A stretch of DNA of 64,000 bases from Paenibacillus riograndensis SBR5 (lineage in GTDB: Bacteria > Bacillota > Bacilli > Paenibacillales > Paenibacillaceae): contig NZ_LN831776.1 in the NCBI RefSeq assembly GCF_000981585.1, forward strand, positions 5,439,187 to 5,503,186, read 5' to 3'. The notes under the pieces are model-generated. The model saw only the letters and a program-made list of their open reading frames with translations. It ran no database searches and was not told the DNA's origin. Each line of letters starts with the position of its first letter. Positions within the stretch are counted from its first letter, which is position 1. Both the position numbers and the translations under genes were made by a program. Positions 9,517 through 18,579 of the stretch are shown one piece after another.

Positions 9517-10935
9517 TTAGTTATGGACTTCAGACCCTTTCCCCGTCCACATAGCCTCCATTTGCTCAAGCGATCTGCCCTTCGTTTCAGGAACGGCCCG
9601 CCAAATAAACAGAAGAGAGAACAAAGAGGCAATCCCGAAAATCCAGAAGGTATTAGCAGGACCCGCCGAACTCAGCAATGGCGGGAAAAGCTGGGATACC
9701 AGATAATCGCCGGCCCATAGGGCCATCGAAGCGATTGCGACCGCTTTGCCCCGGATGCGGTTCGGAAAAATCTCCGACAGCATCACCCATACAACCGGCC
9801 CAAGCGATATGGCGAAAGAGGCGACATAAATCAGAATCACGATCAACACGAGCGGCCCCGTAGTCAAGTCCATTTGAAAAGCAGCTCCGATAATCGCCAG
9901 ACAGAGGGTCATTAATGAGGTTCCGGTCAGAAGCAGCGCTTTCCTGCCCACCTTGTCAATGAGCCATACTGAAATAATGGTGAACAGCACATTGATCAGT
10001 CCAATCCAGATGGTCTGTGTCAGAGAAGCATCCGTACCAAGTCCCATTCCTTTGAATATTTCGGGGGCATAGTACAAAATGGCGTTGATGCCGGTAATAT
10101 GCTGCATTACGGCGAGCATGACACCGATGAAGAGTGCACTCCGGATGCCGGGAGTGAACAATTGCTTGAACGAATCGTTTTCATTATTGAACGACTCCTT
10201 GATATCGAGAACTTCCTGCTTAGCGGCTTCTTCCCCATGGATTTTCACCAGAATCGGCAGCGCTTCATAGGGCCGGTTCCGTTTGATGAGCCATCTGGGA
10301 CTCTCAGGTATGAACAGCATCAGGATCATGAACAGCAGCCCCGGAACGGCCCCCACTCCGAACATCCAGCGCCAAGCGGTAGAAGCATCCCAAGCTTCGT
10401 CTCCCATGCCGACAATCCACAGATTCAAAAAGTAAACCAGGAATATGCCCGAGACGATAGCCAACTGGTTCAGAGCAACCAGACGTCCCCGGTATTTGGC
10501 AGGGGCGATTTCCGCATTATAGACAGGGCAGATGGTGGAAGTAATCCCAATGCCGATGCCGCCGATCATGCGGGCGATAATATACCCTGTAAAAGTATCC
10601 TGTAGCGCCGAGCCCACCGAACCGACAATGAACAGAATGGCTGCGGCTAACAGCACCTTCTTTCTTCCAAATCGTTCACTCATATACCCTGAGAGCGCAG
10701 CACCTGTTACACTTCCCACAATCAAGCTGGATACCGCCCATCCCACTTGAAATTCGCTGAGTGCAAAATGCTGCTGCAGCAGACCGACCGCCCCCGAGAC
10801 GACCGCAATATCAAAGCCAAACAAGATGCCTCCTAGCGCCGCAACAATCGATACCAGCGTAACAAAAAGCATATTGGGCTTCTCATTTTTAAGCGCTTTC
10901 GTCTGAGATATCTCTTTATTAATAACAATAGCCAT
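9517..10935 (-). CDS. MFS sugar transporter (sugar porter family)
   Basis: Sugar/proton symporter of the Major Facilitator Superfamily, sugar porter family (AraE/XylE/IolT group), 472 residues with 12 predicted helices. Family motifs are visible: GFDIAVVSGA in helix 1, SERFGRKKVLL in the 2-3 loop, PESPRWLI before the central loop, HITGINAILYYAP in helix 7 and PETKGRSLEQ at the C-terminus. ATG 10935 follows GGGAG by about 10 bases. The substrate cannot be read from sequence; the next genes form a sugar-sensing three-component system on the same strand, so the transporter may be its target. A cre-like sequence covers the first codons (10888-10901). Confidence 0.92.
   Translation of the reverse strand: MAIVINKEISQTKALKNEKPNMLFVTLVSIVAALGGILFGFDIAVVSGAVGLLQQHFALSEFQVGWAVSSLIVGSVTGAALSGYMSERFGRKKVLLAAAILFIVGSVGSALQDTFTGYIIARMIGGIGIGITSTICPVYNAEIAPAKYRGRLVALNQLAIVSGIFLVYFLNLWIVGMGDEAWDASTAWRWMFGVGAVPGLLFMILMLFIPESPRWLIKRNRPYEALPILVKIHGEEAAKQEVLDIKESFNNENDSFKQLFTPGIRSALFIGVMLAVMQHITGINAILYYAPEIFKGMGLGTDASLTQTIWIGLINVLFTIISVWLIDKVGRKALLLTGTSLMTLCLAIIGAAFQMDLTTGPLVLIVILIYVASFAISLGPVVWVMLSEIFPNRIRGKAVAIASMALWAGDYLVSQLFPPLLSSAGPANTFWIFGIASLFSLLFIWRAVPETKGRSLEQMEAMWTGKGSEVHN
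10888..10901. promoter_or_regulatory. cre-like site in the MFS gene
   Basis: Minus-strand CGAAAGCGCTTAAA matches the CcpA operator consensus TGWAANCGNTNWCA at 12 of 14 positions and lies in codons 12-16 of the transporter, a position where cre sites can act as roadblocks. Confidence 0.4.
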
Positions 10936-10975
10936 TTCCGTTAGTCTCCCTTCCATGTATCTATCTCTAACCCTT

Positions 10976-11068
10976 CAAGATAGTTCCTGTGAAGAAGTAT
11001 AGCACGCGTTTTGCCTGCGGAAGCCGGCTATCGTCTTCACTAAATGGGCGATTATAAGCACTATCTTG
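10976..11068. repeat. Distant inverted repeat upstream of the MFS gene
   Basis: CAAGATAGT (10976-10984) and ACTATCTTG (11060-11068) are perfect inverted 9-mers flanking a 75-bp stretch that includes a TATAAT-like element on the minus strand (11056-11051). They could be two half-sites of a looping operator. Confidence 0.4.
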
Positions 11069-11129
11069 ACCTTGAGCCGGGAACGGAAGAGGGCTGTGAG
11101 GAGACTAGCATTTTTTTGACTGTATACCT

Positions 11130-11160
11130 CAAAAAAATCCATGCCGGGGATCCGGCATGG
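11130..11160 (-). terminator. Terminator of the three-component operon
   Basis: Perfect 9-bp stem CCATGCCGG / CCGGCATGG (11139-11147 with 11152-11160), followed by seven T on the minus strand, 13 bases beyond the yesN stop. Confidence 0.92.
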
Positions 11161-11172
11161 AACTTCAAAGGA

Positions 11173-12501
11173 CTATTGCTGCTTCCCCCGGAACTCGGTG
11201 GGCGAAACGCCGGTTATCTTTTTGAAGACGCGGCTAAAATAATTGGGGTCCTTGTAACCCGCTTCAAAGCTGACCTCCTTCAGGCTCAGCCGGCCTTCGC
11301 CAATAAGCGAGATGGCTTTGTCAATCCGCAGCCGGGTTACGAAATCTATGAACGTTTCTCCGTACTCCTGTTTAAATATTTTACTGAAGTAGTGGGGATT
11401 CAAATGGACGTAATCGGCGACCTCCTCCAGCGAAAGATCGTCCGTGTAACGCTCCCCGATATATTTTTTGGCCCTGCCCAGCACCGTCAAAGTCTGCTCC
11501 TCCCGCTGCTCGCGAATCCGATGAAGTGCCGAAATGACGTAGGACTGCTGGGGAGCGGTGCTTATAGGCCCAGGGTCATGCGGTGAGCCTATCCGCTTCA
11601 GCTCTTCAAAGTGACTATAAGCTTCTCCGTGTTCCTGCAGCGTTGAAGCAAATACCGCTTCGAAATATGACTCGCGGAACCCCTCCTCTCCTCTTCGCAG
11701 CGATCCAATCCCGACGGCAGCCTGAATTCCCGTCTGCTGGGAGGCAAGCTCGAAAAGCTGCCTGGCAATCTCTTTATTCCTTTCACGCCAGTCGTTCTCA
11801 CCCATGGAGAGAGGCTTCCGTACAAAAATGACGAGGTGATGGTCGATCAAGGAGCTTACAATACTGGCAGAGCTATGGATTTTGACAAAGCTGCGGAAAT
11901 GGTCGTAAATCTTCTTCTTCTCCTGCAAGGAGGGGTGCCCCTCGAAGGCCACAACGATGGCGCTTCCCTGATCAAGCGGGAAATCGAGCCACTCCGACAG
12001 CTGGGATGCGGTGGAATCCGCCGTCTGGTCAACCATTAATATCAATGCCAGTTCATTTTCAACGAGAGGCAGCAATTGGGACATTTTGTGGCGGAGCTCC
12101 AGCTCCTCAGCACGCAGCTGCTTCTCCCGCTCGATCTCGGAGATCAATCTTTTCAGCGTGCCGATAATCTGTTCACGTTTGGCAGGCTTCAAAATATATT
12201 CCTTCGCCCCCAGAGAGAGCGCCTCCTGGGCATAAGCAAAATAATCATAGGCGGTAACAAGCACGAACCGGGTATCCGGCAGCCGCTCCTTCAGCTCGCG
12301 AAGCGCCTCCAGTCCGCCGATTCCAGGCATATTGATGTCCAGAATGACGATGTGGGGACGATGCTCCTCCGCGCATTCGATTGCCTTGCGTCCGTTGCCG
12401 GCATGAATGAAGCGGAATATCCCCGGCATGGACCGCTCCACGGTTAATTCCAGCCCCTCTCTTTCCAAGGGCTCATCATCCGCGATCAGAAGCCTGTACA
12501 T
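11173..12501 (-). CDS. AraC-type response regulator (YesN-like), three-component operon
   Basis: Transcription factor with an N-terminal receiver domain and a C-terminal AraC/XylS DNA-binding domain, 442 residues. The receiver has acidic pocket DDEPLER and phospho-acceptor Asp in IVILDINMPG, with Lys in YILKPAKREQ. A central region of about 200 residues is typical of long YesN proteins. The AraC domain ends in two helix-turn-helix units (LSLEEVADYVHLNPHYFSKI and SLKEVSFEAGYKDPNYFSRV). Translation starts at ATG 12501, five bases after the kinase stop. It is predicted to activate a sugar transport gene when phosphorylated by the adjacent kinase; the MFS transporter just downstream is the best local candidate. 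Confidence 0.93.
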   Translation of the reverse strand: MYRLLIADDEPLEREGLELTVERSMPGIFRFIHAGNGRKAIECAEEHRPHIVILDINMPGIGGLEALRELKERLPDTRFVLVTAYDYFAYAQEALSLGAKEYILKPAKREQIIGTLKRLISEIEREKQLRAEELELRHKMSQLLPLVENELALILMVDQTADSTASQLSEWLDFPLDQGSAIVVAFEGHPSLQEKKKIYDHFRSFVKIHSSASIVSSLIDHHLVIFVRKPLSMGENDWRERNKEIARQLFELASQQTGIQAAVGIGSLRRGEEGFRESYFEAVFASTLQEHGEAYSHFEELKRIGSPHDPGPISTAPQQSYVISALHRIREQREEQTLTVLGRAKKYIGERYTDDLSLEEVADYVHLNPHYFSKIFKQEYGETFIDFVTRLRIDKAISLIGEGRLSLKEVSFEAGYKDPNYFSRVFKKITGVSPTEFRGKQQ

Positions 12502-12506
12502 AAATG

Positions 12507-13922
12507 TTACTCACCTCCCTTTCCTGCAGGAATTCTAATGGTTATCGTTGTTCCTTGACCAAGCCTGCTGTGGATTCGGACCAAATCCTCCTCTCCAAAG
12601 AACAGTTGAAGCCGTTTCAATACATTCCGCGTACCGAGTCCGGTGGACTTGCCGCTCTCAGCTCCGGCTTCCAGCCGCAAGATGGACTGCAAAGTCTCTT
12701 CAGGCATCCCGACCCCGTTGTCCGAAATCTCTATCCACACCTCGCCGCCGGTTCTCCGAAGCACCAGGCTGATAACAGCTCCACTCTCCATATTGGCTAC
12801 ACCGTGCAGAAAAGCATTCTCGACAATTGGCTGAAGCGTCAGAGCCGGTATCTCCTCCTGCAATACAGACGGATCGAAATCCATTTCAAACCGGATGCGT
12901 TCCCGAAAGCGCGCCTGCTGGATCGCGGCATATTCCTGGATATGGGCAATTTCGTCCTGCAGCGTAACAGGCTTGTCCAGCTTCTGCAGGCTGTATCTGA
13001 GCAGATTCGACATTGAGACGATCAAATCGCTTGTCCTATCGGCTCCTTCCAGCAGTGCCAGTCTGGAAAGAACATTAAGAGTGTTGAACAAAAAATGGGG
13101 ATTGATTTGGCTCTGGAGAGCCTGAAGCTCCAGTTCCTTCACAAGACGCTGCATTTCCAGGCTCTTTTTGTCCCGTTCAATGAGAACGCTAAGGTCAGCC
13201 GACATTTGCTGGATAGCATTCGAGAGGATGCCGAGTTCGTCATCCCTGCTTGGCTGGGGGCCGATGTCCAGATTTCCTGTAGCGATTCGCTTGGCCAGAC
13301 CGACCAATCTGCCGACAGGCCCCGTAATGCTGCGCGAGGCCCAGACCGCGAGCAGCACCCCCATAAGCGCATTCATCCCGAATAACGCCGCACCCAGCCG
13401 GTTCATCCGATCGTTCTCCTCCCGGATATTCTGGATGATCGGTCGGTAAAACGCCAGCTCTGCATCGACCAGCTGCTGACCTTCCTCACGGATATAACCG
13501 ACGATCTTCTCAGCTTCCACATAATGCTCAAAGGCGATCTGAGGGTCTTCCGAGGCGGAAGCTTGGATGGCAGCCTGCTTCTGTTCAAGAAAGCTGGCGG
13601 TCATACTGATGTAATCCTCCATTGTGAACGAAACGTCAGTCTGCCCGCCTTCCTGTTTGATTTCGCCACTCAACCGCTCCAACTGGCCACCTGCAGATTT
13701 CATCTCCGCTTGATCTATTCGCGGATCAAGCAGAAAGGCATACAGAAGCTTTAGATTAGTATCCGCCCATTCGGTGCTCTGCTCGATAAGAAGAATCCGG
13801 CCCAGCATTTCATCGTAACTCCGCTGAACAACCTTTCCACTTTGGAACACAAAAAATGCAATGGTGTTGGCCAGTACCACAAGGAGGGGGATACCAATCA
13901 GCAGCTTGGCTCGAATCGTCAT
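12507..13922 (-). CDS. Sensor histidine kinase (YesM/LytS type), three-component operon
   Basis: Membrane histidine kinase of the HisKA_7TM/His_kinase (YesM) class, 471 residues. There is an N-terminal helix (LLIGIPLLVVLANTIAFFVF), an extracytoplasmic helical sensor of about 150 residues, a second membrane helix (LFGMNALMGVLLAVWA), a HAMP domain, and a His_kinase domain with phospho-acceptor His in QINPHFLFNTLN. The ATPase domain carries N-box LQPIVENAFLHG and G-box DNGVGM. The start overlaps the preceding sensor gene by four bases (ATGA). The genetic coupling suggests that the anchored binding protein presents ligand to this kinase. Confidence 0.93.
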   Translation of the reverse strand: MTIRAKLLIGIPLLVVLANTIAFFVFQSGKVVQRSYDEMLGRILLIEQSTEWADTNLKLLYAFLLDPRIDQAEMKSAGGQLERLSGEIKQEGGQTDVSFTMEDYISMTASFLEQKQAAIQASASEDPQIAFEHYVEAEKIVGYIREEGQQLVDAELAFYRPIIQNIREENDRMNRLGAALFGMNALMGVLLAVWASRSITGPVGRLVGLAKRIATGNLDIGPQPSRDDELGILSNAIQQMSADLSVLIERDKKSLEMQRLVKELELQALQSQINPHFLFNTLNVLSRLALLEGADRTSDLIVSMSNLLRYSLQKLDKPVTLQDEIAHIQEYAAIQQARFRERIRFEMDFDPSVLQEEIPALTLQPIVENAFLHGVANMESGAVISLVLRRTGGEVWIEISDNGVGMPEETLQSILRLEAGAESGKSTGLGTRNVLKRLQLFFGEEDLVRIHSRLGQGTTITIRIPAGKGGE

Positions 13923-14917
13923 TCCGTACCTCCTCCATCATCCGGGTTCAGAGACTCCTTTGTGATTACATAGGTTTTGGTATACATCAAGGTGGGAGGG
14001 GGGCTTCCGCTGAAATAATCATGGAGCTGTTCAATGGCCTGCTCCCCCATCTCAACGGGCTGCTGCACAACAGCTGATTCGATCTTCGATTGGCGGATGG
14101 CATCCACCGTTTCTTCCATATCGTCAAATGCAAAAATATGCAGTCCGGTTGCACCAAGCCGCTCTTTGGCCTCCAGGAATCCCAGGCCGTCCATGGAACT
14201 GAACCCGACCATGAAACGGATATTCGGACTCTGGATAAGCATCTTCTGCGCCTGCTGCGCAGCCTGAAGCCGCGAAATGTCTGAAGATCTGATTTCCACG
14301 ATTTGAAGTCCGGGATAGCGTCCGATAACAGAGCGGAATCCGGCTAGTCTAAGCCGCTGGTTCTCGGCCTGCTCATTGCTGATCAGCACTCCGATGTCGC
14401 CCCGCTCACCGGAGGCCTGCACCACAAGCTCTCCCATTTGTCTCCCGGCCCGCTCGTTATCCGTTCCGACGTAAGCCACTCTTTCGGATTCCGGTTCATC
14501 CGTATCCACCGTGATGACAGGGATGCCAAGACCCGTCGCCTTGTCGATCAGCCGGCGGTAATCCGGATTGTTAAGGCCCTGAATCAGAATGGCGTCGGGT
14601 TTGCTTGCAATTGTCTTGTCCAACAGCTTGATCTGCTCGGCCGGATTGATGCGGTCCGGGCCGATATAATCCAGCCGCATGGCGTAGGAGGCGGCAGCTT
14701 TGCGGGCGCCCTGTTCAATAGACCGCCAGAAATAATTGTCCAGCTCCTGGGAAATCAGCACAACCTTTGGACCGGATCCTGCGGCACTCGGCGAAGCCGC
14801 CTTCAGCGGCTCGACCAATCGATGAATCTGGAGAAAGGACAGGGTGAATTGAGCCAGCAGCCAGGCGAACAGCAGAAAGAGTGGGATAAGAGCAAAGATC
14901 CATTTACGGTTTGACAT
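13919..14917 (-). CDS. Membrane-anchored sugar-binding sensor protein (RbsB-like)
   Basis: Type I periplasmic-binding-fold protein (RbsB/XylF family), 332 residues, anchored by an uncleaved N-terminal helix (WIFALIPLFLLFAWLLAQFTL) rather than a lipobox. The two lobes are recognisable: VVLISQELDNYFWRSIEQG starts lobe 1, AILIQGLNNP and IPVITVDTDEPE mark the ligand cleft, and RFMVGFSSMDGLG lies in lobe 2. No permease or ATPase gene accompanies it; it heads an operon with YesM and YesN. This is the gene order of three-component sugar sensors such as XylFII-LytS-YesN. I infer that it binds a pentose or hexose outside the cell and regulates the kinase directly. Confidence 0.85.
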   Translation of the reverse strand: MSNRKWIFALIPLFLLFAWLLAQFTLSFLQIHRLVEPLKAASPSAAGSGPKVVLISQELDNYFWRSIEQGARKAAASYAMRLDYIGPDRINPAEQIKLLDKTIASKPDAILIQGLNNPDYRRLIDKATGLGIPVITVDTDEPESERVAYVGTDNERAGRQMGELVVQASGERGDIGVLISNEQAENQRLRLAGFRSVIGRYPGLQIVEIRSSDISRLQAAQQAQKMLIQSPNIRFMVGFSSMDGLGFLEAKERLGATGLHIFAFDDMEETVDAIRQSKIESAVVQQPVEMGEQAIEQLHDYFSGSPPPTLMYTKTYVITKESLNPDDGGGTE

Positions 14918-15007
14918 GCCTGCGCTCCTTTTATCCGGTTATTATAAGATTGGTATAACTCATTATACACGAAGATATCCATTGGTTAACGAATCATAGG
15001 GGCGCAA

Positions 15008-15057
15008 GAAGAAGCCACCACCTCAAAGGAGCTATGCCCTTATAAGTGATGGCTTGT
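15008..15057 (-). terminator. Terminator-like hairpin after yesN (second YesMN set)
   Basis: GAAGCCACCAC (15011-15021) pairs with GTGATGGCTT (15047-15056) with one mismatch around a long loop; a T-rich tail follows on the minus strand. Confidence 0.6.
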
Positions 15058-15088
15058 TTAGTTATATACGTGTCGCACTGCGTCATAC

Positions 15089-15880
15089 TCACCGTATTTC
15101 CGGTACCTTATGAAGATCCCTGTATTCTTTGGGAGTCATTCCCGTCTGCTTCTGGAACACTTTTGTAAAATACCGGCGCTCCTGATAACCCACACCCGTG
15201 CTGATTGCCGCTATGCTCTTGTCGCTGCTGGCCAGCATGAACTTCGCTGCCTCCATCCGCTGGAGGGTTACATACTCCACAAAGGTCATGGCAAACCGGT
15301 TCTTGAACAGCAGGCAAAAATAACTGCTGCTGATCCCGATCTTATGTGCCACTTCCTCAATCCCGAGATCAAAACTCAGCCGCTCCGAAATATATTGGGC
15401 CGCCTGGTTCATCAGCTGATCCGGCGTTTTTTTGGCTGAGTCCTCTGCCGGGGTAAGTTCCTGAAACAGGGGAATACTGTTATAGAGCTTATCCTTATAC
15501 TGTTTGCTGCGGATGCGTGTGCCGATTTCCCGCACCTTGTTGCCCAGCTCCTCATAATGAATCGGTTTGCAGATATATTCCTTCACACCCAGCCGGATGG
15601 CTTCCCGCGCGTAATCGAATTCCTGATAGCCGCTGAGCAGCAGAACCTCGCTGTCCAGCCCCATCTCGCGCAGCTTGCCGACGAAGGTTAACCCGTCCAT
15701 GACAGGCATGCGGATATCGCACAGCACAAGGTCCGGGGCCTGTTCCTCGGCAATGCGCAGTGCCTCCATGCCGCTGCGGGCCATGCCGTATATCTCCATC
15801 CCCATTTCCTGCCATGGCAGCACGCGCCGCAGATTGCCCAGAATCGGGGCTTCATCGTCAACCAATAATACTTTTAGCAT
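15089..15880 (-). CDS. AraC-type response regulator (short YesN), CUT1 operon B
   Basis: Response regulator of 263 residues: receiver domain (LLVDDEAPILGN, phospho-acceptor Asp in LVLCDIRMPVMDG, Lys in YICKPIHYEE) followed closely by an AraC DNA-binding domain (LGIEEVAHKIGISSSYFCLL; IAAISTGVGYQERRYFTKVF). It lacks the long central region found in the other two YesN proteins here. ATG 15880 follows GGGGGAAGATC; the frame extends further upstream only within yesM. The gene overlaps the kinase by 23 bp, indicating coupling. It presumably controls the ABC transporter genes transcribed ahead of it. Confidence 0.93.
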   Translation of the reverse strand: MLKVLLVDDEAPILGNLRRVLPWQEMGMEIYGMARSGMEALRIAEEQAPDLVLCDIRMPVMDGLTFVGKLREMGLDSEVLLLSGYQEFDYAREAIRLGVKEYICKPIHYEELGNKVREIGTRIRSKQYKDKLYNSIPLFQELTPAEDSAKKTPDQLMNQAAQYISERLSFDLGIEEVAHKIGISSSYFCLLFKNRFAMTFVEYVTLQRMEAAKFMLASSDKSIAAISTGVGYQERRYFTKVFQKQTGMTPKEYRDLHKVPEIR

Positions 15881-17720
15881 AATGATCTTCCCCCTGCCCG
15901 TATTTAGGGATGACGCATTGGATGATAGTGCCTTCCCCTGGACTTGCGCAGATAAAAATCCCATATCTGTCGCCATATTCAATCCGGATACGGTCAGCTA
16001 CGCTGCGGACGCCGAGCCCGCGCCGTTCCAGATGAATGCCGTGCCCTGTTATATCCCCGGAGTTCCGTTCGGCTGACTCCCCGGATTCACCCACCATGTA
16101 CTGGAACATCCCGAGCTGGGCTGAAGTCATCCCGATTCCATTATCCTGGATTTGCAGAATCAGATTTCCGCGGTTCTCCCAGCCTTTTACCCGAACCAGA
16201 CCCTTGTAGTCAATGCCTTCAAAACCATGCTGGATACTGTTCTCGACGAGCGGCTGGAGAGTCAGCTTAAGGATTCCGCAGCCCATCAGCTCCTGGGGAA
16301 TCTCAATTTCATAATCGAATACATCCTCGAAGCGGAATTTCTGGATATCCAGATAATTGCGCAGATGTGTGACTTCCTCTTCCAGCGTAATTTCATCCCT
16401 GTCCTGAATGCTGATCCGCAGAATACTGGCTAATCTGTAGACCATCTCACTAACCTTGCGCCCTTCATTCTGCACCGCGAGCACATTGATCGACTCTAAC
16501 GTGTTGAACAGAAAATGCGGTTTGATCTGCGCCTGCAGCACCCGCATTTCAGCCTGATTTTTGCGCCGCTGCTCCACATGGACCCGATTGAACAAACTGT
16601 TGATTTTGTCCATCAGATCATTGAAGCCTTTGGCAAGCAGGGTCATTTCGTCGCTGCCCTTCTCTTCCACGCGCGTAGTGAGATCTCCATCCTCAACCCG
16701 GCGCATAAACCGGACAATCACAGCAATGCCGCCTGTAATCCGGTTCATAAAAAACAGGTTAAAAATCACTGCGCCCAGCAGGCACAGGAAAATCACCACC
16801 ACGAACCAGCGGGCAAACACAGTCACCTCACGGGACAACGAATCCCACGAAGTCACAGAGACCAGGCTCCAGGGATAGTCCTTAAGATGATAGACCGACA
16901 GAATGCTCTTCTCCCCGGCGAATTCGGTTTTGAAGCTTTGGAATCCTTTTTGAAAGGCGAACTTCTTATTCGTAAATGAACGGAAGTCCTGTCCGTCCAG
17001 CTTGCGGTCAGGGTCGAACAGAATCATTCCGTCATCATTGACCAGCATAAAGGAAACCTTCTGGCCGCTGTCCCCGATTTTCAGATTGCGGAAGATCGAT
17101 TCGAACTCCCAGTTCTTGATCTGCACCACCAGAATGCCGATATTCTGAAAAAAACTGAGCTCCTTCACCAGACGGATCTGTGTAAATACAGGCTCCGTTC
17201 CCGTCAGTTCGGGATATTCATGCGGTGCGAGCCATTTGGGCACACCATTAAGCTCCATAACCTCTTGGTACAGCTCACTTCCCTTGAATTTGTCATAGGG
17301 CAGCGTCCGGAAATTCTCCTTATTGAACACCGAGACGATCTCCGAGCTGCCTTTTCCATTGAAATTGTAGAGAAAAGCGTAGCTGATCGAAGGATGATTG
17401 TACAGCAAACTGCGGAAATTGCGCTGGCTGGCGTTCAGGCTGAGCTGCTCGGCATCCGTTAAATCCTGTTTGGACGGGTCCTCTGCGCTAAGGGCCATAT
17501 GAAACACAGAGGTGGCAATTCCGTTGTCTGTGACATTGTCCATGTCCTTGAAGACGCTGGAAATGCTGTAGCTGATCGCTTTCAGCGAATATTCGGATTG
17601 CTGGCTGTACTTCTTTTCAATAGAATTATAAGTCACAAAAAACATAATCATGCCAAGAATAAACAGAGGAATGATAATGAGGCCCAGAAACGCCGTAAAC
17701 AACTTGTAGCGCAAATTCAT
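15858..17720 (-). CDS. Sensor histidine kinase (YesM), CUT1 operon B
   Basis: YesM-type kinase of 620 residues. N-terminal helix (FLGLIIIPLFILGMIMFFV), a dCache-like extracellular sensor of about 270 residues, a second helix near residue 300 (FVVVIFLCLLGAVIFNLFFM), HAMP, and a His_kinase domain with phospho-acceptor His in QIKPHFLFNTLE. The ATPase domain has N-box LQPLVENSIQHG and G-box DNGIGM. It lies 28 bp after the permease gene and overlaps yesN. The operon layout (binding protein, two permeases, kinase, regulator) is the reverse of the set at 27.6-34.2 kb. Confidence 0.93.
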   Translation of the reverse strand: MNLRYKLFTAFLGLIIIPLFILGMIMFFVTYNSIEKKYSQQSEYSLKAISYSISSVFKDMDNVTDNGIATSVFHMALSAEDPSKQDLTDAEQLSLNASQRNFRSLLYNHPSISYAFLYNFNGKGSSEIVSVFNKENFRTLPYDKFKGSELYQEVMELNGVPKWLAPHEYPELTGTEPVFTQIRLVKELSFFQNIGILVVQIKNWEFESIFRNLKIGDSGQKVSFMLVNDDGMILFDPDRKLDGQDFRSFTNKKFAFQKGFQSFKTEFAGEKSILSVYHLKDYPWSLVSVTSWDSLSREVTVFARWFVVVIFLCLLGAVIFNLFFMNRITGGIAVIVRFMRRVEDGDLTTRVEEKGSDEMTLLAKGFNDLMDKINSLFNRVHVEQRRKNQAEMRVLQAQIKPHFLFNTLESINVLAVQNEGRKVSEMVYRLASILRISIQDRDEITLEEEVTHLRNYLDIQKFRFEDVFDYEIEIPQELMGCGILKLTLQPLVENSIQHGFEGIDYKGLVRVKGWENRGNLILQIQDNGIGMTSAQLGMFQYMVGESGESAERNSGDITGHGIHLERRGLGVRSVADRIRIEYGDRYGIFICASPGEGTIIQCVIPKYGQGEDHYAKSIIG

Positions 17721-17748
17721 CGGCTAATGCCCCTGACTGTGAATAGGA

Positions 17749-18579
17749 TTATCCTTTTACGCTGCCCGCTGTAACCCCTTCAATAATCTTCTCCTGCAAA
17801 ATGGCGTAAATAATCACGACCGGAAGCACACTGTAGACAATGCCTGCGGACATCTGCGCATAATTCATCTGATACTGATCACGGAATTGGACCATTCCCA
17901 CCGGAAGCGTGCGCAGCTCGTCATTCGAAAGAAAATAATTGGCCAGCAAAAACTCATTCCAATTTCCCAGGAAATTAACAATGAATACTGTAACCATGGC
18001 GGGAACCGTCAAAGGTACAATAATTCTAGCAAAGATACCCGGTGCCTTCAAGCCATCCACAACCGCCGCTTCCTCAATTTCACTGGGCAAAGAACGCATA
18101 AACGCCGCCAAAATAATGATCGTAAACGGAATGGCATTGGCAATATAAGGGATGATCAGCGCCCAGTGCGTATTCAGGATATGCAGCTTGCGCACAATCG
18201 TATAAATCGGAAGCATCAACGCATTGTTCGGGATCAGCATTCCTATCAGAACCAGCGAAAAAAGAATTTTATTCCATTTGCCCTGACGCATCCGCGTAAC
18301 TGCAAAGGCAAACATCGAAGCCAGCAGAATGGATACCACCGAAGATAATATTGAAATGTATAAGCTGTTAAAAAAGTACGTGCTGATCTTGGCATTTACC
18401 CAGGCTTCAACATAATTGTTAAACACAAATTCCTTTGGGATGCCGAACGGGTTCAGCGCAATCGCATTATTGTCCTTCTTAACGGAAGAGAATAAAACAA
18501 ACAGGAACGGAAACAGCACAACTACGAGATAACCCAGCAATGCGGCATGAGGAATGCCTTTTTTCAATGAGCGCACCAT
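17749..18579 (-). CDS. CUT1 sugar ABC permease (MalG/AraQ-like), operon B
   Basis: Inner-membrane permease of 276 residues with six predicted helices and the EAA motif region (SEIEEAAVVDGLKAPGIFARI) that contacts the ATPase. The C-terminal GSVKG tail is typical of CUT1 MalG-type subunits. Its start codon overlaps the stop of the MalF-type gene by one base. It pairs with that permease to form the channel for the sugar delivered by the binding protein encoded at 19560-20969. No ATPase gene is present, so an MsmX-type shared ATPase encoded elsewhere is expected. Confidence 0.93.
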   Translation of the reverse strand: MVRSLKKGIPHAALLGYLVVVLFPFLFVLFSSVKKDNNAIALNPFGIPKEFVFNNYVEAWVNAKISTYFFNSLYISILSSVVSILLASMFAFAVTRMRQGKWNKILFSLVLIGMLIPNNALMLPIYTIVRKLHILNTHWALIIPYIANAIPFTIIILAAFMRSLPSEIEEAAVVDGLKAPGIFARIIVPLTVPAMVTVFIVNFLGNWNEFLLANYFLSNDELRTLPVGMVQFRDQYQMNYAQMSAGIVYSVLPVVIIYAILQEKIIEGVTAGSVKG

